64,000 bases of DNA from assembly GCF_041435015.1 (NCBI RefSeq), contig NZ_CP107989.1:4464001-4528000 (forward strand). The letters are read 5' to 3'. Origin of the DNA: Streptomyces canus. GTDB lineage: Bacteria > Actinomycetota > Actinomycetes > Streptomycetales > Streptomycetaceae. A model generated the notes under the pieces. That model searched no databases. It saw only the letters and a list, made by a program, of their open reading frames with translations, and was not told the origin of the DNA. Positions 16,947-26,462 of the stretch are shown here, one piece after another. Position 1 is the first letter of the stretch, and each line of letters begins with the position of its first letter. Made by a program: the position numbers and the translations under genes.

Positions 16947-19073
16947 TCAGCCGATTCCGGGGATGAGGGAGATGAGCAGGTCGATGAGCTTGATGCCGAC
17001 GAAGGGGGCGACCAGGCCGCCGATGCCGTAGATCGTGAGGTTGCGGCGGAGCATCTTGTCGGCGCTGACGGGCCGGTACTGCACGCCCTTCAGGGAGAGC
17101 GGGACCAGCGCGATGATGATCAGCGCGTTGAAGATGACCGCGGACAGGATCGCGGAGTCCGGCGAGGACAGGTTCATGATGTTGAGCTTGTCCAGGCCCG
17201 GGTAGACGGCCGCGAAGAGCGCCGGGATGATCGCGAAGTACTTCGCGACGTCGTTGGCGATGGAGAACGTCGTCAACGCGCCCCGGGTGATGAGGAGTTG
17301 CTTGCCGATCTCGACGATCTCGATCAGCTTGGTCGGGTTGGAGTCGAGGTCGACCATGTTGCCGGCCTCCTTAGCGGCCGACGTACCGGTGTTCATCGCG
17401 ACACCGACGTCCGCCTGTGCGAGGGCCGGTGCGTCGTTGGTGCCGTCGCCGGTCATCGCGACGAGCTTGCCGCCCGCCTGCTCCCGCTTGATGAGCGCCA
17501 TCTTGTCCTCGGGAGTGGCCTCCGCGAGGAAGTCGTCGACCCCGGCCTCCTCGGCGATCGCCTTCGCGGTCAGCGGGTTGTCGCCCGTGATCATGACGGT
17601 CTTGATGCCCATCCGGCGCAGCTCGTCGAAGCGCTCGCGCATGCCGTCCTTGACGACGTCCTTGAGATGGATGACGCCCAGGACGCGTGCTCCGTCGGTG
17701 TCCTCGACCGCGACAAGCAGGGGAGTGCCGCCCGCCTCGGAGATCCGGTCGGTGAGCGCGCCGGCGTCCTCGGACACCTCACCGCCCTGCTCCCGGACCC
17801 AGGCGACGACCGAACCGGCCGCACCCTTGCGGATCCTGCGCCCCTCGACGTCCACGCCGGACATCCGGGTCTGTGCGGTGAAGGCGATCCACTCGGCGCC
17901 GGTCAACTCCCCCTGGTGGCGCTCGCGCAGGCCGTACTTCTCCTTCGCCAGTACAACGATGGAGCGGCCCTCAGGCGTCTCGTCGGCCAGCGACGACAGC
18001 TGGGCCGCGTCGGCGAGTTCGGCCTCCGTGGTCCCGCTCACCGGCACGAACTCGGACGCCTGACGGTTGCCGAGCGTGATGGTGCCGGTCTTGTCGAGCA
18101 GCAGGGTCGACACGTCACCGGCCGCCTCGACGGCCCGGCCGGACATGGCCAGCACATTGCGCTGCACCAGCCGGTCCATGCCCGCGATGCCGATCGCGGA
18201 CAACAGCGCCCCGATGGTGGTGGGGATGAGGCAGACCAGCAGCGCCACCAGCACGACCATCGTCAGATGCGTACCCGCGTAGTCCGCGAACGGCGGCAGG
18301 GTCGCCACCGCCAGCAGGAAGACGATCGTCAACGAGGCCAGCAGGATGTTCAGCGCGATCTCGTTCGGCGTCTTCTGCCGGGCCGCGCCCTCCACGAGGT
18401 TGATCATCCGGTCGATGAAGGTCTCGCCCGGCTTCGTCGTGATCTTGATGACGATCCGGTCGGACAGGACCTTCGTGCCGCCGGTCACCGCGGACCGGTC
18501 GCCGCCGGACTCCCGGATGACCGGCGCTGACTCTCCTGTGATCGCCGACTCGTCCACGGAGGCCACACCCTCGACGACGTCACCGTCGCCGGGGATGATG
18601 TCGCCGGCCTCGCAGACGACCAGGTCACCGATCTTCAGGTCGGTGCCGGGCACCTGCTCCTCGGACTCCCCCACGAGGCGTCGGGCGACCGTGTCAGTCT
18701 TGGCCTTGCGCAGGGTGTCCGCCTGCGCCTTGCCACGCCCCTCGGCGACCGCCTCCGCCAGGTTGGCGAAAACGACGGTCAGCCACAGCCAGGCGCTGAT
18801 GGTCCAGCCGAACCAGTCGCCCGGGTCCTTGAAGGAGAACAGGGTGGTCAGCACCGAGCCGATCCACACCACGAACATCACGGGCGACTTGACCATCACC
18901 CGCGGGTCGAGTTTGCGACAGGCGTCCGGCAGCGACTTCAGCAGCTGCTTGGGGTCGAAGAGGCCCGCGCCGACACGGCTCTCCTTGTGACCGGTCGGGA
19001 CGTCCTGGTGGGGTGCCCGGGTCGGGGTGGCTGTGGACATCGAGTCCTCTTGCTTCTGCGTGTCGGTCGTCAT
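16947..19073 (-). CDS. kdpB: KdpB, P-type ATPase subunit for K+ uptake
   Basis: A 708-aa P-type ATPase that energises K+ import. Visible motifs: the TGES actuator loop ([17 protein letters not shown]), the phosphorylation site [13 protein letters not shown] with Asp near residue 326, the nucleotide-binding KGAAGSV, and the hinge [21 protein letters not shown]. Start 19073 is chosen because its ATG overlaps the kdpA stop by 4 bp; a second in-frame ATG 33 bp downstream would drop the 11-residue [18 protein letters not shown] leader. Confidence 0.97.
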   Translation of the reverse strand: MTTDTQKQEDSMSTATPTRAPHQDVPTGHKESRVGAGLFDPKQLLKSLPDACRKLDPRVMVKSPVMFVVWIGSVLTTLFSFKDPGDWFGWTISAWLWLTVVFANLAEAVAEGRGKAQADTLRKAKTDTVARRLVGESEEQVPGTDLKIGDLVVCEAGDIIPGDGDVVEGVASVDESAITGESAPVIRESGGDRSAVTGGTKVLSDRIVIKITTKPGETFIDRMINLVEGAARQKTPNEIALNILLASLTIVFLLAVATLPPFADYAGTHLTMVVLVALLVCLIPTTIGALLSAIGIAGMDRLVQRNVLAMSGRAVEAAGDVSTLLLDKTGTITLGNRQASEFVPVSGTTEAELADAAQLSSLADETPEGRSIVVLAKEKYGLRERHQGELTGAEWIAFTAQTRMSGVDVEGRRIRKGAAGSVVAWVREQGGEVSEDAGALTDRISEAGGTPLLVAVEDTDGARVLGVIHLKDVVKDGMRERFDELRRMGIKTVMITGDNPLTAKAIAEEAGVDDFLAEATPEDKMALIKREQAGGKLVAMTGDGTNDAPALAQADVGVAMNTGTSAAKEAGNMVDLDSNPTKLIEIVEIGKQLLITRGALTTFSIANDVAKYFAIIPALFAAVYPGLDKLNIMNLSSPDSAILSAVIFNALIIIALVPLSLKGVQYRPVSADKMLRRNLTIYGIGGLVAPFVGIKLIDLLISLIPGIG

Positions 19074-20734
19074 GACGCCAGCCCCTCGGCGAGCGGACCC
19101 AGCGCGAGCGCCGGGAAGTAGGTCAGACCGGTGATGATCAGGATCGCGCCCACCAGCAGGCCGGTGAACAGCGGCTTCTCAGTGCGGAGTGTGCCCGCGG
19201 TCGCCGGCACCGGCTTCTGCTCGGCGAGCGAACCGGCCAGCGCCAGCACGAACACCATCGGCAGGAACCGGCCCAGCACCATGGCCAGCCCCAGCGTGCT
19301 GTTGAACCACTGCGTGTCCGCGTTCAGACCGGCGAAGGCCGAACCGTTGTTGTTCCCGGCGGAGGTATAGGCGTAAAGGATCTCGGAGAATCCGTGCGCA
19401 CCGCTGTTGGTCATCGAGTGGCCCGGAGTGGGCAGGGCCATCGCCGCGGCGGTGAAGACGAGCACCAGCGCCGGGGTGATGAGGATGTAGCAGGCCGCGA
19501 ACTTGATCTCACGGGTGCCGATCTTCTTGCCCAGGTACTCGGGCGTACGGCCGACCATCAGACCGGCGATGAACACCGCGATGATGGCCATGACCAGCAT
19601 GCCGTAGAGACCGGAGCCCGTACCGCCGGGCGCGATCTCCCCCAGCTGCATGCCCAGCATGGTGATCCCGCCGCCGAGACCGGTGAACGAGGAGTGGAAC
19701 GAGTCCACCGCTCCGGTCGAGGTGAGCGTGGTCGAGACGGCGAAGATCGACGAGGCACCGACGCCAATGCGGGTCTCCTTGCCCTCCATCGCTCCCCCGG
19801 CGATCTGGAGCGCCGGACCGTGGTGCGCGAACTCGGTCCACATCATCAGCGCGATGAATCCGACCCAGATGGTGGCCATGGTGGCGAGGATCGCGTAGCC
19901 CTGCTTGATGGAGCCGACCATGATGCCGAAGGTGCGGGTCAGCGCAAACGGGATGACCAGCAGCAGGAAGATCTCGAAGAGATTCGTGAACGGCGTCGGG
20001 TTCTCGAAGGGGTGGGAGGAGTTGGCGTTGAAGTAACCGCCGCCATTGGTGCCTACCTCCTTGATGGCCTCCTGCGAGGCGACCGCACCGCCGTTCCACT
20101 GCTGGTGGCCGCCCATGAACTGGCCGACCTCATGGATGCCGGAAAAGTTCTGGATGGCACCGCAGGCGACCAGCACGATCGCGGCGACGATGGAGAGCGG
20201 CAGCAGGATGCGGGTCACACCGCGCACCAGGTCCGCCCAGAAGTTGCCGAGTTCACCGGTGCGGGAGCGGGCGAACCCGCGCACCAGCGCCACCGCGACC
20301 GCGATACCGACGGCCGCCGAGACGAAGTTCTGCACCGCCAGTCCCGCCGTCTGCACGACGTGGCCCATGGCCTGCTCGCCGTAGTACGACTGCCAGTTGG
20401 TGTTCGTGACGAAGGACGCGGCCGTGTTGAACGCCTGGTCCGGGTCGATCGCCTTGAAGCCGAGCGAACCGGGCAGGTGGCCCTGGAGCCGCTGGAGCAG
20501 GTAGAGGAAGACGACGCTCACGGCCGAGAAGGCGAGGACGCCGCGCAGGTAGGCCGGCCAGCGCATCTCGGTGTTCGGGTTGGCACCGATGCCCTTGTAG
20601 ATCCACTTCTCGACGCGCCAGTGCTTGTCGGAGGAGTAGACCTTGGCCATGTAGGTGCCGAGGGGGACGTAGGCGAGAGCCAGCGCCGCTATGAGCGCGA
20701 GCAGCTGGAGCACGCCGGCGAGTACGGGACCCAT
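19070..20734 (-). CDS. kdpA: KdpA, K+-binding and translocating subunit
   Basis: A 554-aa membrane protein of the superfamily of K+ transporters that forms the selectivity filter of the Kdp pump. The repeated P-loop-like segments include [20 protein letters not shown] and [18 protein letters not shown], followed by [18 protein letters not shown], all characteristic. Roughly ten membrane segments can be seen. It follows kdpF by 7 bp. Confidence 0.97.
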   Translation of the reverse strand: MGPVLAGVLQLLALIAALALAYVPLGTYMAKVYSSDKHWRVEKWIYKGIGANPNTEMRWPAYLRGVLAFSAVSVVFLYLLQRLQGHLPGSLGFKAIDPDQAFNTAASFVTNTNWQSYYGEQAMGHVVQTAGLAVQNFVSAAVGIAVAVALVRGFARSRTGELGNFWADLVRGVTRILLPLSIVAAIVLVACGAIQNFSGIHEVGQFMGGHQQWNGGAVASQEAIKEVGTNGGGYFNANSSHPFENPTPFTNLFEIFLLLVIPFALTRTFGIMVGSIKQGYAILATMATIWVGFIALMMWTEFAHHGPALQIAGGAMEGKETRIGVGASSIFAVSTTLTSTGAVDSFHSSFTGLGGGITMLGMQLGEIAPGGTGSGLYGMLVMAIIAVFIAGLMVGRTPEYLGKKIGTREIKFAACYILITPALVLVFTAAAMALPTPGHSMTNSGAHGFSEILYAYTSAGNNNGSAFAGLNADTQWFNSTLGLAMVLGRFLPMVFVLALAGSLAEQKPVPATAGTLRTEKPLFTGLLVGAILIITGLTYFPALALGPLAEGLAS

Positions 20735-20741
20735 GACGATC

Positions 20742-20831
20742 TCAGAACCTCTCCGGGAAGATCAGGGCGAGGACGAGATAGCCCAGCAGGGCGACGGCCA
20801 CGATCAGGCCGACGACGTTTTCGACGGTCAC
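20742..20831 (-). CDS. kdpF: KdpF, small stabilising subunit
   Basis: A 29-aa protein, [20 protein letters not shown] then LALIFPERF: a single hydrophobic helix with the terminal PERF typical of KdpF. In E. coli KdpF stabilises the KdpABC complex in the membrane. It starts with GTG at 20831, and that GTG overlaps the stop of a further microprotein gene upstream (GTGA, 20828-20831). Confidence 0.92.
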   Translation of the reverse strand: MTVENVVGLIVAVALLGYLVLALIFPERF

Positions 20832-20911
20832 AGCTTCGTCACCCCCTTGGCGACGAGGGCCACCAGCGCGAAGACCGCGACTGTGGTGACGACGAAGGCC
20901 AGATCGGCCAT
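20828..20911 (-). CDS. 27-aa membrane microprotein, first gene of the kdp operon
   Basis: The frame encodes MADLAFVVTTVAVFALVALV then AKGVTKL: one predicted membrane helix with a lysine-bearing C-terminus. It has its own Shine-Dalgarno sequence (CCAGGAG about 6 nt before the ATG), and its TGA overlaps the kdpF GTG, so the two are translationally coupled. It is too short for most gene callers. Function is unknown; position suggests a second small subunit or regulator of the Kdp complex. I recall similar small frames upstream of kdpF in other Streptomyces, but could not check. Confidence 0.7.
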   Translation of the reverse strand: MADLAFVVTTVAVFALVALVAKGVTKL

Positions 20912-20952
20912 CGCGAACTCCTGGAGTGAGGTTCGGGTGGAACGGACGATTA

Positions 20953-21036
20953 GAGGTAACCGCTTCTGTGGCCGGATTCGGCCGCCGTTGACGCCTCTCT
21001 TACGGCGGCCCCGGCACCTTTGACGGGACTCTGACG
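20953..21036 (-). promoter_or_regulatory. kdp promoter with two pairs of 11-bp direct repeats (proposed KdpE sites)
   Basis: In the kdp direction: CGTCAG-N5-CGTCAA (21036 to 21020), 15 bp, CGTAAG-N5-CGTCAA (21004 to 20988), 29 bp, then TACCTC (20958-20953) as the candidate -10. The microprotein ATG is at 20911. The hexamer starts fall at 0, 11, 32 and 43 bp, the same geometry as at four other promoters in this locus. The -10 match is the weakest of the set. Confidence 0.7.
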
Positions 21037-21052
21037 CCGCCGGAGGCGAGGG

Positions 21053-22894
21053 TCACAGCAACCGGAAGCGCAGTCGGCAGATGACCGCGTCGGTCTCCCT
21101 GCGCACGGCGTGGGCGACGACGGCGCCGCGCTGGTTCTGCAGCAGCCGCTGCCACAGCCGCTCCGGCTCGGTCTCCGGGATCAGCACGGTGACCTGGGTG
21201 GCCGGTTCCGACGTGGCGACCTCGCGCACGTACGCGGCGATGGGACGGCCCAGGCTGCGGCTCTCGCAGGTCAGCCGGACCAGCGGAACCCCAGGGCCCC
21301 ACTCCGCCCAGGAGCGCTCCAGAGCGTGCAGCTGGGCCCTGTCCTCGGGGTCGGGGTAGCAGACGGTGACCGCGCGTACCTCGTCGCCCAGGGAGGCCGC
21401 CGCGGTCAGCGCCTCGGACGTCAGGCGGGAGAGGGAGGACACGGGGACGATCACCAGCGACCGCTCGCGATGAGGAGTCTCGGGGATACTGCCCAGGCCC
21501 AGGCGCTCCCCGATGCGGGCGTAGGCGCGGTGCACGGCGACGAAGGCCGCCACCAACAGCGGCAGGGTCACCACCACCAGCCAGGCCCCCTCCTCGAACT
21601 TGCTCGCCGTGACGACGATCGAGGAAATCCCGGTCAGTAGCGCGCCGAAGCCGTTCAGCAGGGCCTTGCCCCGCCAGCCCCGACCTCGCTCCTGACGCCA
21701 GTGCCGCACCATGCCGACCTGGGCGATGGTGAAGCCGACGAAGACCCCGATCGCGAACAGCGGCACGAGGGTGTTGGTGTCGCCGCCGGAGAACACCAGC
21801 AGTGCCGCCGAGACCACGGCCAGGGCGAGCACACCGTGCCGGTGCACCTGGCGGTCGGCCTTGAGCGCGAACACGTGGGGCAGGTAATTGTCACGCGCCA
21901 GGAGCTTCAGCAGGACCGGCAGCCCGCCGAACGACGTGTTCGCGGACAGGGCCAGCAGGATCACCGTGGCGAACTGGATGATGTAGAAAGCCCAGTTGTG
22001 GCCGAGGGAGGCGTCGGCGAGCTGGGCGAGGACGGTGACGCCCTCGACCGGCTGGAGGTGGAAGCGGGAGATCAGTACCGACAGTCCGATGAGCATCAGG
22101 CCGAGGACGGCGCCGAGGGCGACCTCCGCGTGCTGGGCGCGCTTGGCGCGCGGGACGCGGAAGGAGGGGACGGCATTGGCGATGGCCTCGACGCCGGTCA
22201 GGGCGCTGCACCCGGAGGCGAAAGCTTTCAGCAGGAGCAGGGCGCCCACGGTGGTGGCGTTGTCGGCCAGCACCGAGGCGTGCCCGTCCGCCGTGGCCGT
22301 ACTGACGGGGGCGGACCGGAACAGCCCGACGCCGATCAGCACGAAGATCGAGCCCACGAACACCACGGTCGGCACGATGAACACCTTCGCCGACTCGACG
22401 ATGCCCCGCAGGTTGACCGCCGTGATCAGCGCCAGCACGGCCAGACACAGCCATAGCCGGTCGTCGTAGAGGGCCGGGAAGGCCGAGGTCAGCGCGGCCA
22501 CTCCGGCCGTGACGGCGACGGCGACGTTCAGGACGTAGTCCAGGACCAGCGAAGCGGCCGCGACCAGGCTCGTCCGCGCGCCAAGATGGGTCTTGGCGAC
22601 GGCGTACGACCCGCCGCCGTCCGGGAAGGCGGCGATCACCTGCCGGTACGAGGCGACCAGCACCGCCAGCAGACCCGCGATCGCCAGGGTCACCGGGAGG
22701 GTGAACCCGAGGCCGTGGGCGCCGGCTGCGGCCAGCACGAGGACGATCGCCTCGGGGCCGTAGGCCACGGACGCCATCGCGTCGAGGGAGAGTGCGGCAA
22801 GACCTGTGACGGCGGTCAGCCGGTGGCGCTCGCCGGTATCGGGCGGCTCCTCGTCGGCGGGGGTCGCGCCCGGCTCGATGGTCACGACGGACAT
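21053..22894 (-). CDS. KimA-like APC-superfamily potassium permease
   Basis: A 613-aa permease with about 12 membrane segments and a soluble C-terminal domain of about 150 residues (RSLVIVPVSSLSRLTSEALT onward) with a USP-like pattern. The N-terminus GLAALSLDAMASVAYGPEAI and the segment VASYRQVIAAFPDGGGSYAV resemble KimA (YdaO), the K+/H+ symporter controlled by c-di-AMP in Bacillus, more than amino-acid carriers. Start 22894 follows AAGGAG. Placement beside kdp and a shared promoter design strengthen a K+ role, but substrate is inferred; 'amino acid permease' is the default alternative. Confidence 0.75.
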   Translation of the reverse strand: MSVVTIEPGATPADEEPPDTGERHRLTAVTGLAALSLDAMASVAYGPEAIVLVLAAAGAHGLGFTLPVTLAIAGLLAVLVASYRQVIAAFPDGGGSYAVAKTHLGARTSLVAAASLVLDYVLNVAVAVTAGVAALTSAFPALYDDRLWLCLAVLALITAVNLRGIVESAKVFIVPTVVFVGSIFVLIGVGLFRSAPVSTATADGHASVLADNATTVGALLLLKAFASGCSALTGVEAIANAVPSFRVPRAKRAQHAEVALGAVLGLMLIGLSVLISRFHLQPVEGVTVLAQLADASLGHNWAFYIIQFATVILLALSANTSFGGLPVLLKLLARDNYLPHVFALKADRQVHRHGVLALAVVSAALLVFSGGDTNTLVPLFAIGVFVGFTIAQVGMVRHWRQERGRGWRGKALLNGFGALLTGISSIVVTASKFEEGAWLVVVTLPLLVAAFVAVHRAYARIGERLGLGSIPETPHRERSLVIVPVSSLSRLTSEALTAAASLGDEVRAVTVCYPDPEDRAQLHALERSWAEWGPGVPLVRLTCESRSLGRPIAAYVREVATSEPATQVTVLIPETEPERLWQRLLQNQRGAVVAHAVRRETDAVICRLRFRLL

Positions 22895-22954
22895 GAGTGC
22901 GTGCTCCTTCTTCCCTCGGCCGCGCACGAGGGCTGTGGTGTGCGCGGTGCACTC

Positions 22955-23038
22955 AGGGTGTGTGCGTTTCCAGCCGGGACCGACCGCTCCTTGCGGTTTC
23001 TTCGCGCCGAACGGGCCGACTTTGACGGGTCCTTGACG
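22955..23038 (-). promoter_or_regulatory. Promoter of the KimA-like gene with 11-bp direct repeats (proposed KdpE sites)
   Basis: In the gene direction: CGTCAA-N5-CGTCAA (23038 to 23022), 15 bp, a degenerate pair CGCGAA-N5-CGCAAG (23006 to 22990), 29 bp, then CACCCT (22960-22955) as candidate -10. Spacing matches the kdp promoter exactly although the proximal pair is degenerate. Confidence 0.6.
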
Positions 23039-23076
23039 GCGATGTGACCCAGGTGACAGAGCCGTGAGGACAAGGC

Positions 23077-23128
23077 CGTCAGAGTGGCGTCAAAAGGGAG
23101 GCGATCCGGCCATGCGGATACCTACGGT
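23077..23128 (+). promoter_or_regulatory. Promoter of the two-TM gene at 23135 with one 11-bp repeat pair
   Basis: CGTCAG (23077-23082), AGTGG, CGTCAA (23088-23093), then 29 bp and TACGGT (23123-23128) as -10. Only six bases separate the -10 from the ATG at 23135, which implies a leaderless transcript. The upstream second pair seen at other sites is not recognisable here. Confidence 0.65.
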
Positions 23129-23134
23129 CGGCGC

Positions 23135-23665
23135 ATGGCACCCCGCAACGACGCGCGCGGCCCCGCGGACGCGGCGCACGACCTCCGCTGGGCGCGCGAC
23201 GTGCGGGACTCGGTGCGCTGCGCCGGCGTGTTGCTCGCCCTGGCCCTCCTCCTCGACTGGGGCACGGACCGGCTGTCGCTCTGGCGCGGCGCCCTGTGGG
23301 TCGCCTCGGCGCTGCTCCTCTTCCTCGTGCTGTGTCCCGCCCACGTCCGGGCCGGTGAGGACTGGTTGTCCGTGCGCCGGCTGCTGCGCGAGCGGCGGGT
23401 CCGTACGGATCTGCTGGTGTCCATCCGCTGCCTTGACGGCGTCTCCCAACGGCTCGTGCTGCGGGACGCGTTCGGCGGGCGGGTGGAGATCGACCCCGAA
23501 GTCCTGGTGAGGAACTCGCCGTTGTGGTTTCGTCTGGAGGCGGGCGCCCGGAAGGCGGCGGCCGGTGGCACGCTGCTGTGCGGAGCGACCGCCTTGCGCC
23601 GCCTCTCCTTGCGCGTCGACCGCGAGGCCGCCCAGGCCGTCTTCAAGGTTTCCGGGCTGGAGTGA
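23135..23665 (+). CDS. Two-TM protein with PH-like cytoplasmic domain (paralogue of 33924)
   Basis: A 176-aa protein: charged N-terminus, two adjacent helices (VRCAGVLLALALLLDWGTD and ALWVASALLLFLVLCPA), then a beta-rich domain with RTDLLVSIRCLDGVSQRLVL and GGRVEIDPEVLVRNSPLW. It is clearly homologous to the protein at 33924-34442 through RTDxLVxxR, GVSxxLVLRD and GGRxExDPxVL. The start at 23135 sits six bases after a candidate -10, so translation is probably leaderless. It is divergent from the KimA-like permease and shares its regulatory repeats, so an accessory or regulatory role in K+ transport is inferred. Confidence 0.72.
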   Translation: MAPRNDARGPADAAHDLRWARDVRDSVRCAGVLLALALLLDWGTDRLSLWRGALWVASALLLFLVLCPAHVRAGEDWLSVRRLLRERRVRTDLLVSIRCLDGVSQRLVLRDAFGGRVEIDPEVLVRNSPLWFRLEAGARKAAAGGTLLCGATALRRLSLRVDREAAQAVFKVSGLE

Positions 23666-23698
23666 CGCCCTCGGGGCGCCTCCTCTGGAGCCGTCCCT

Positions 23699-26218
23699 TC
23701 AGGCACCGCCTACGTTGCGCGCACCTCGCGGGTGGTGCGGGCCGGTCGGGGAGGGCACCGGGTCCGTCTGCTCGGCGAAGGGCAGTGACACGACCATGGT
23801 CAGGCCGCCGCCTGGGGTGTCCTCGGGGGTGAGGGTCCCGTCCATCGCCTCGGTCAGGCCCCGGGCGAGGGCCAGCCCGAGGCCGAGTCCGGTGGTGTTG
23901 TCGGTGTCGCCGAACCGTTGGAAGGGCTCGAAGAGGCGATCGCGGCCGGTCGGCGGGAGGCCGGGACCGCGGTCCACGACACGCAGTTCGACCCGGCCCG
24001 CGAGGGCGCTGGCGGTGACCAGCACCTTCTGCCCCGGAGAAGTGTGGCGGGCGGCGTTACCGACCAGGTTGGCGACGACGCGCTCCAGCAGCGGCGGGTC
24101 AGCCAGCACGGCCGGGACCTCCTCCATGTCCCGCACCTCGGCCCCTGGCACATCGGCCAGCGCCATCGGGAGTACCTCCTCCAGGGTCGTGGCCCGCAGG
24201 TTCAGCGTGAGGACACCGGCTTCCAGGCGGCTGAGGTCGAGGAGGTTCTCCACGAGGCCGTTCAGCTTGGCCATGGACTCGTCGGCGGTGGCCAGGAGTT
24301 CGTCGCGGTCCTGGGGCGAGAACTCCACATCGCGACTGCGCAGCGAGGTCACGGCCGCCCATCCGGCGGCGAGCGGGGTGCGCAGGTCGTGTCCGACGGC
24401 CCGCAACAGTGCCGTACGCATCCGGTCGGCGGCCTTCACCGGCTCGGCCTCGGCCGCCGCCTCGGCCAGCCGAGCCCGCTCCACGGCCGACCCCACGTGC
24501 GCGGCGAACGCGGCCAGCACCCGCCGCTCGGAGGAGGACAGTGTGCGTCCACGCAGCGCCAGCCACGCCTCCGGCCCTGCGGGCACGACCGTGGTGTCCT
24601 CGGCGTCGGGCGGCTCGTCGACGAGTTCCGCGGTCTCCATGCCGAAGGTCTCCCGCGTGCGTTCCAGCAGTGCCGGGATCGTCGCTCCGCCCCGCACGAT
24701 GCTGCCGGCCAGCGACGACATGGTCTCCGCCTCGGCGGTGGCTCGGGCCGAGCGGCGGGACAGACGCAGGGAGCGGTCGACGACGGCGGCCACGGTGGCG
24801 GCCACCGTCGCGAACACCCCGAGCGCGAGCAGCGCGTTGGGGTCCTCGAGCGTGAACGAGCCGATGGGCGGGATGAACCAGTAGTTCAGCAGCAGGGACG
24901 CCGTCACCGACGCGATCAGCGCCGACAGGACCCCTCCTATGCAGGCCACGCCGACCACCGTGAGCAAGAACAGCAGCGCCTCGCTGGTCAGGTTGACCGT
25001 CCCGCGTACCTGGGCGAGGACGACCGTGAGCAGCACCGGCAGCACCAGCCCGGCAACCGGCCCCGCGATCTGCCGGGCCGTGGACAGGGTGCGGCGCCGG
25101 GACGGCAGCAGGGTGCCGCGGCCGGCGCGCTCGTGGGTGACCCGGTGGACGTCGATGTCGCCCGACAGCGCGGTCACGGTCTCTCCCGTGCCCGGGCCGG
25201 TCAGGAAGCGTTCCAGTCGGCCCCGGCGGCTCGTGCCGAGGACCAGCTGAGTGGCGTTCTCGGCGCGGGCGAACTCCACCAGGGCGGTGGCGATGTCGTC
25301 GCCGACGACGGAGTGGTAGCTGCCGCCGAGGTCCTCCACCAGCCTGCGCTGGCGGGCCAGCGAGGCGTGGGAGACCCCGGCGGCGAGTCCGTCGCTGCGT
25401 GCCACGTGCACGGCGAGCAGATCGCCGCCGGCCGACCGGGCGGCGATCCGGGCGGCCCGCCGGACCAGCGTGTCGCCCTCCGGCCCGCCGGTCAGCGCGA
25501 CGACGACCCGTTCCCGCGTCTCCCACACACCGCCGATGCCGTGCTGGGAGCGATAGTCCTGGAGGGCCTCGTCGACCCGGTCGGCCACCCACAGCAGCGC
25601 GAGCTGGCGCAGTGCGGTGAGGTTGCCGGGCCGGAAGTAGTTGGCGAGCGCAGCGTCGACCTTGTCGGGGGCGTAGATGTTGCCGTGCGCCATGCGGCGG
25701 CGCAGCCCCTCGGGCGGCATGTCCACCAGCTCCACCTGGTGCGCGCGCCGGACGACGTCGTCGGGCACCGTCTCGTGCTGCGGCACGTGCGTGATCTTCT
25801 CGACCACGTCGTTGAGGGACTCAAGGTGCTGGATGTTCAGCGCCGTGACGACGTCGACGCCGGCGGCGAGCAGCGCCTCGATGTCCTGCCAGCGCTTGGG
25901 GTTGCGGCCGTCACCGGGGACGTTGCTGTGCGCGAACTCGTCGACGATCGCCACCTGCGGGCGACGCGCGAGGACCGCGGCGAGGTCCATCTCCTCGAAC
26001 CGCCCGCCACGGTACGAACAGCGGGCTCGCGGGACGACCTCCAGGCCGTCGAGCATCTCTTCCGTGCGGGGTCGGCCGTGGCACTCGGCGAAGCCGACCA
26101 CCACATCCGCACCACGGGCGGCACGGCGCCGCCCCTCGTCCAGCATCCGGTAGGTCTTGCCCACCCCCGGGGCCGCCCCGAGGTAGACCTTCAGCCGTCC
26201 AGGCCGTACGTCACTCAT
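23699..26218 (-). CDS. Orphan KdpD-like sensor histidine kinase
   Basis: An 839-aa kinase with the same domain order as KdpD: Walker A GAAPGVGKT (14-22), VDEFAHSNVPGDGRNPKRWQ, a USP module (ALTGGPEGDTLVRRAARIAA), four membrane helices near 400-500, HisKA box AVGHDLRTPLAAGWAAV (His near residue 609) and HATPase with GLGLGLALARGLTEAMDG. No response regulator gene adjoins it. It may phosphorylate KdpE as a second input, or sense and modulate transport through its N-terminal module. It is transcribed from a promoter with the same repeat geometry as kdp. Confidence 0.9.
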   Translation of the reverse strand: MSDVRPGRLKVYLGAAPGVGKTYRMLDEGRRRAARGADVVVGFAECHGRPRTEEMLDGLEVVPRARCSYRGGRFEEMDLAAVLARRPQVAIVDEFAHSNVPGDGRNPKRWQDIEALLAAGVDVVTALNIQHLESLNDVVEKITHVPQHETVPDDVVRRAHQVELVDMPPEGLRRRMAHGNIYAPDKVDAALANYFRPGNLTALRQLALLWVADRVDEALQDYRSQHGIGGVWETRERVVVALTGGPEGDTLVRRAARIAARSAGGDLLAVHVARSDGLAAGVSHASLARQRRLVEDLGGSYHSVVGDDIATALVEFARAENATQLVLGTSRRGRLERFLTGPGTGETVTALSGDIDVHRVTHERAGRGTLLPSRRRTLSTARQIAGPVAGLVLPVLLTVVLAQVRGTVNLTSEALLFLLTVVGVACIGGVLSALIASVTASLLLNYWFIPPIGSFTLEDPNALLALGVFATVAATVAAVVDRSLRLSRRSARATAEAETMSSLAGSIVRGGATIPALLERTRETFGMETAELVDEPPDAEDTTVVPAGPEAWLALRGRTLSSSERRVLAAFAAHVGSAVERARLAEAAAEAEPVKAADRMRTALLRAVGHDLRTPLAAGWAAVTSLRSRDVEFSPQDRDELLATADESMAKLNGLVENLLDLSRLEAGVLTLNLRATTLEEVLPMALADVPGAEVRDMEEVPAVLADPPLLERVVANLVGNAARHTSPGQKVLVTASALAGRVELRVVDRGPGLPPTGRDRLFEPFQRFGDTDNTTGLGLGLALARGLTEAMDGTLTPEDTPGGGLTMVVSLPFAEQTDPVPSPTGPHHPRGARNVGGA

Positions 26219-26288
26219 CGCCGCCGACGCGCTCCGCTCACTGGCTCAACTCCCACGGGAGACGGGTTGCTTCCCCCTACCGATCCCT

Positions 26289-26372
26289 ACCGAAGCGCTT
26301 TCGAGGCTCGGCCGGTGCGGGTGTTAGCGCGTTCTTGGCGCCGATCACGGGGACCTTGACACTGCCTTGACA
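26289..26372 (-). promoter_or_regulatory. Promoter of the orphan kinase with 11-bp direct repeats (proposed KdpE sites)
   Basis: In the kinase direction: TGTCAA-N5-TGTCAA (26372 to 26356), 15 bp, degenerate CGCCAA-N5-CGCTAA (26340 to 26324), 29 bp, then TTCGGT (26294-26289) as candidate -10. The region is shared with the divergent antiporter gene, whose start is at 26463, so the sites could serve both. Confidence 0.6.
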
Positions 26373-26462
26373 TCCCTTGGCCGGATAAGGTGAAGGCGGT
26401 GTGCCGGGAAGTCTGGTCGGCGGGGAGTCAGAGCGGCTCCTTCGTAGTCCCAGGGGGACGGC

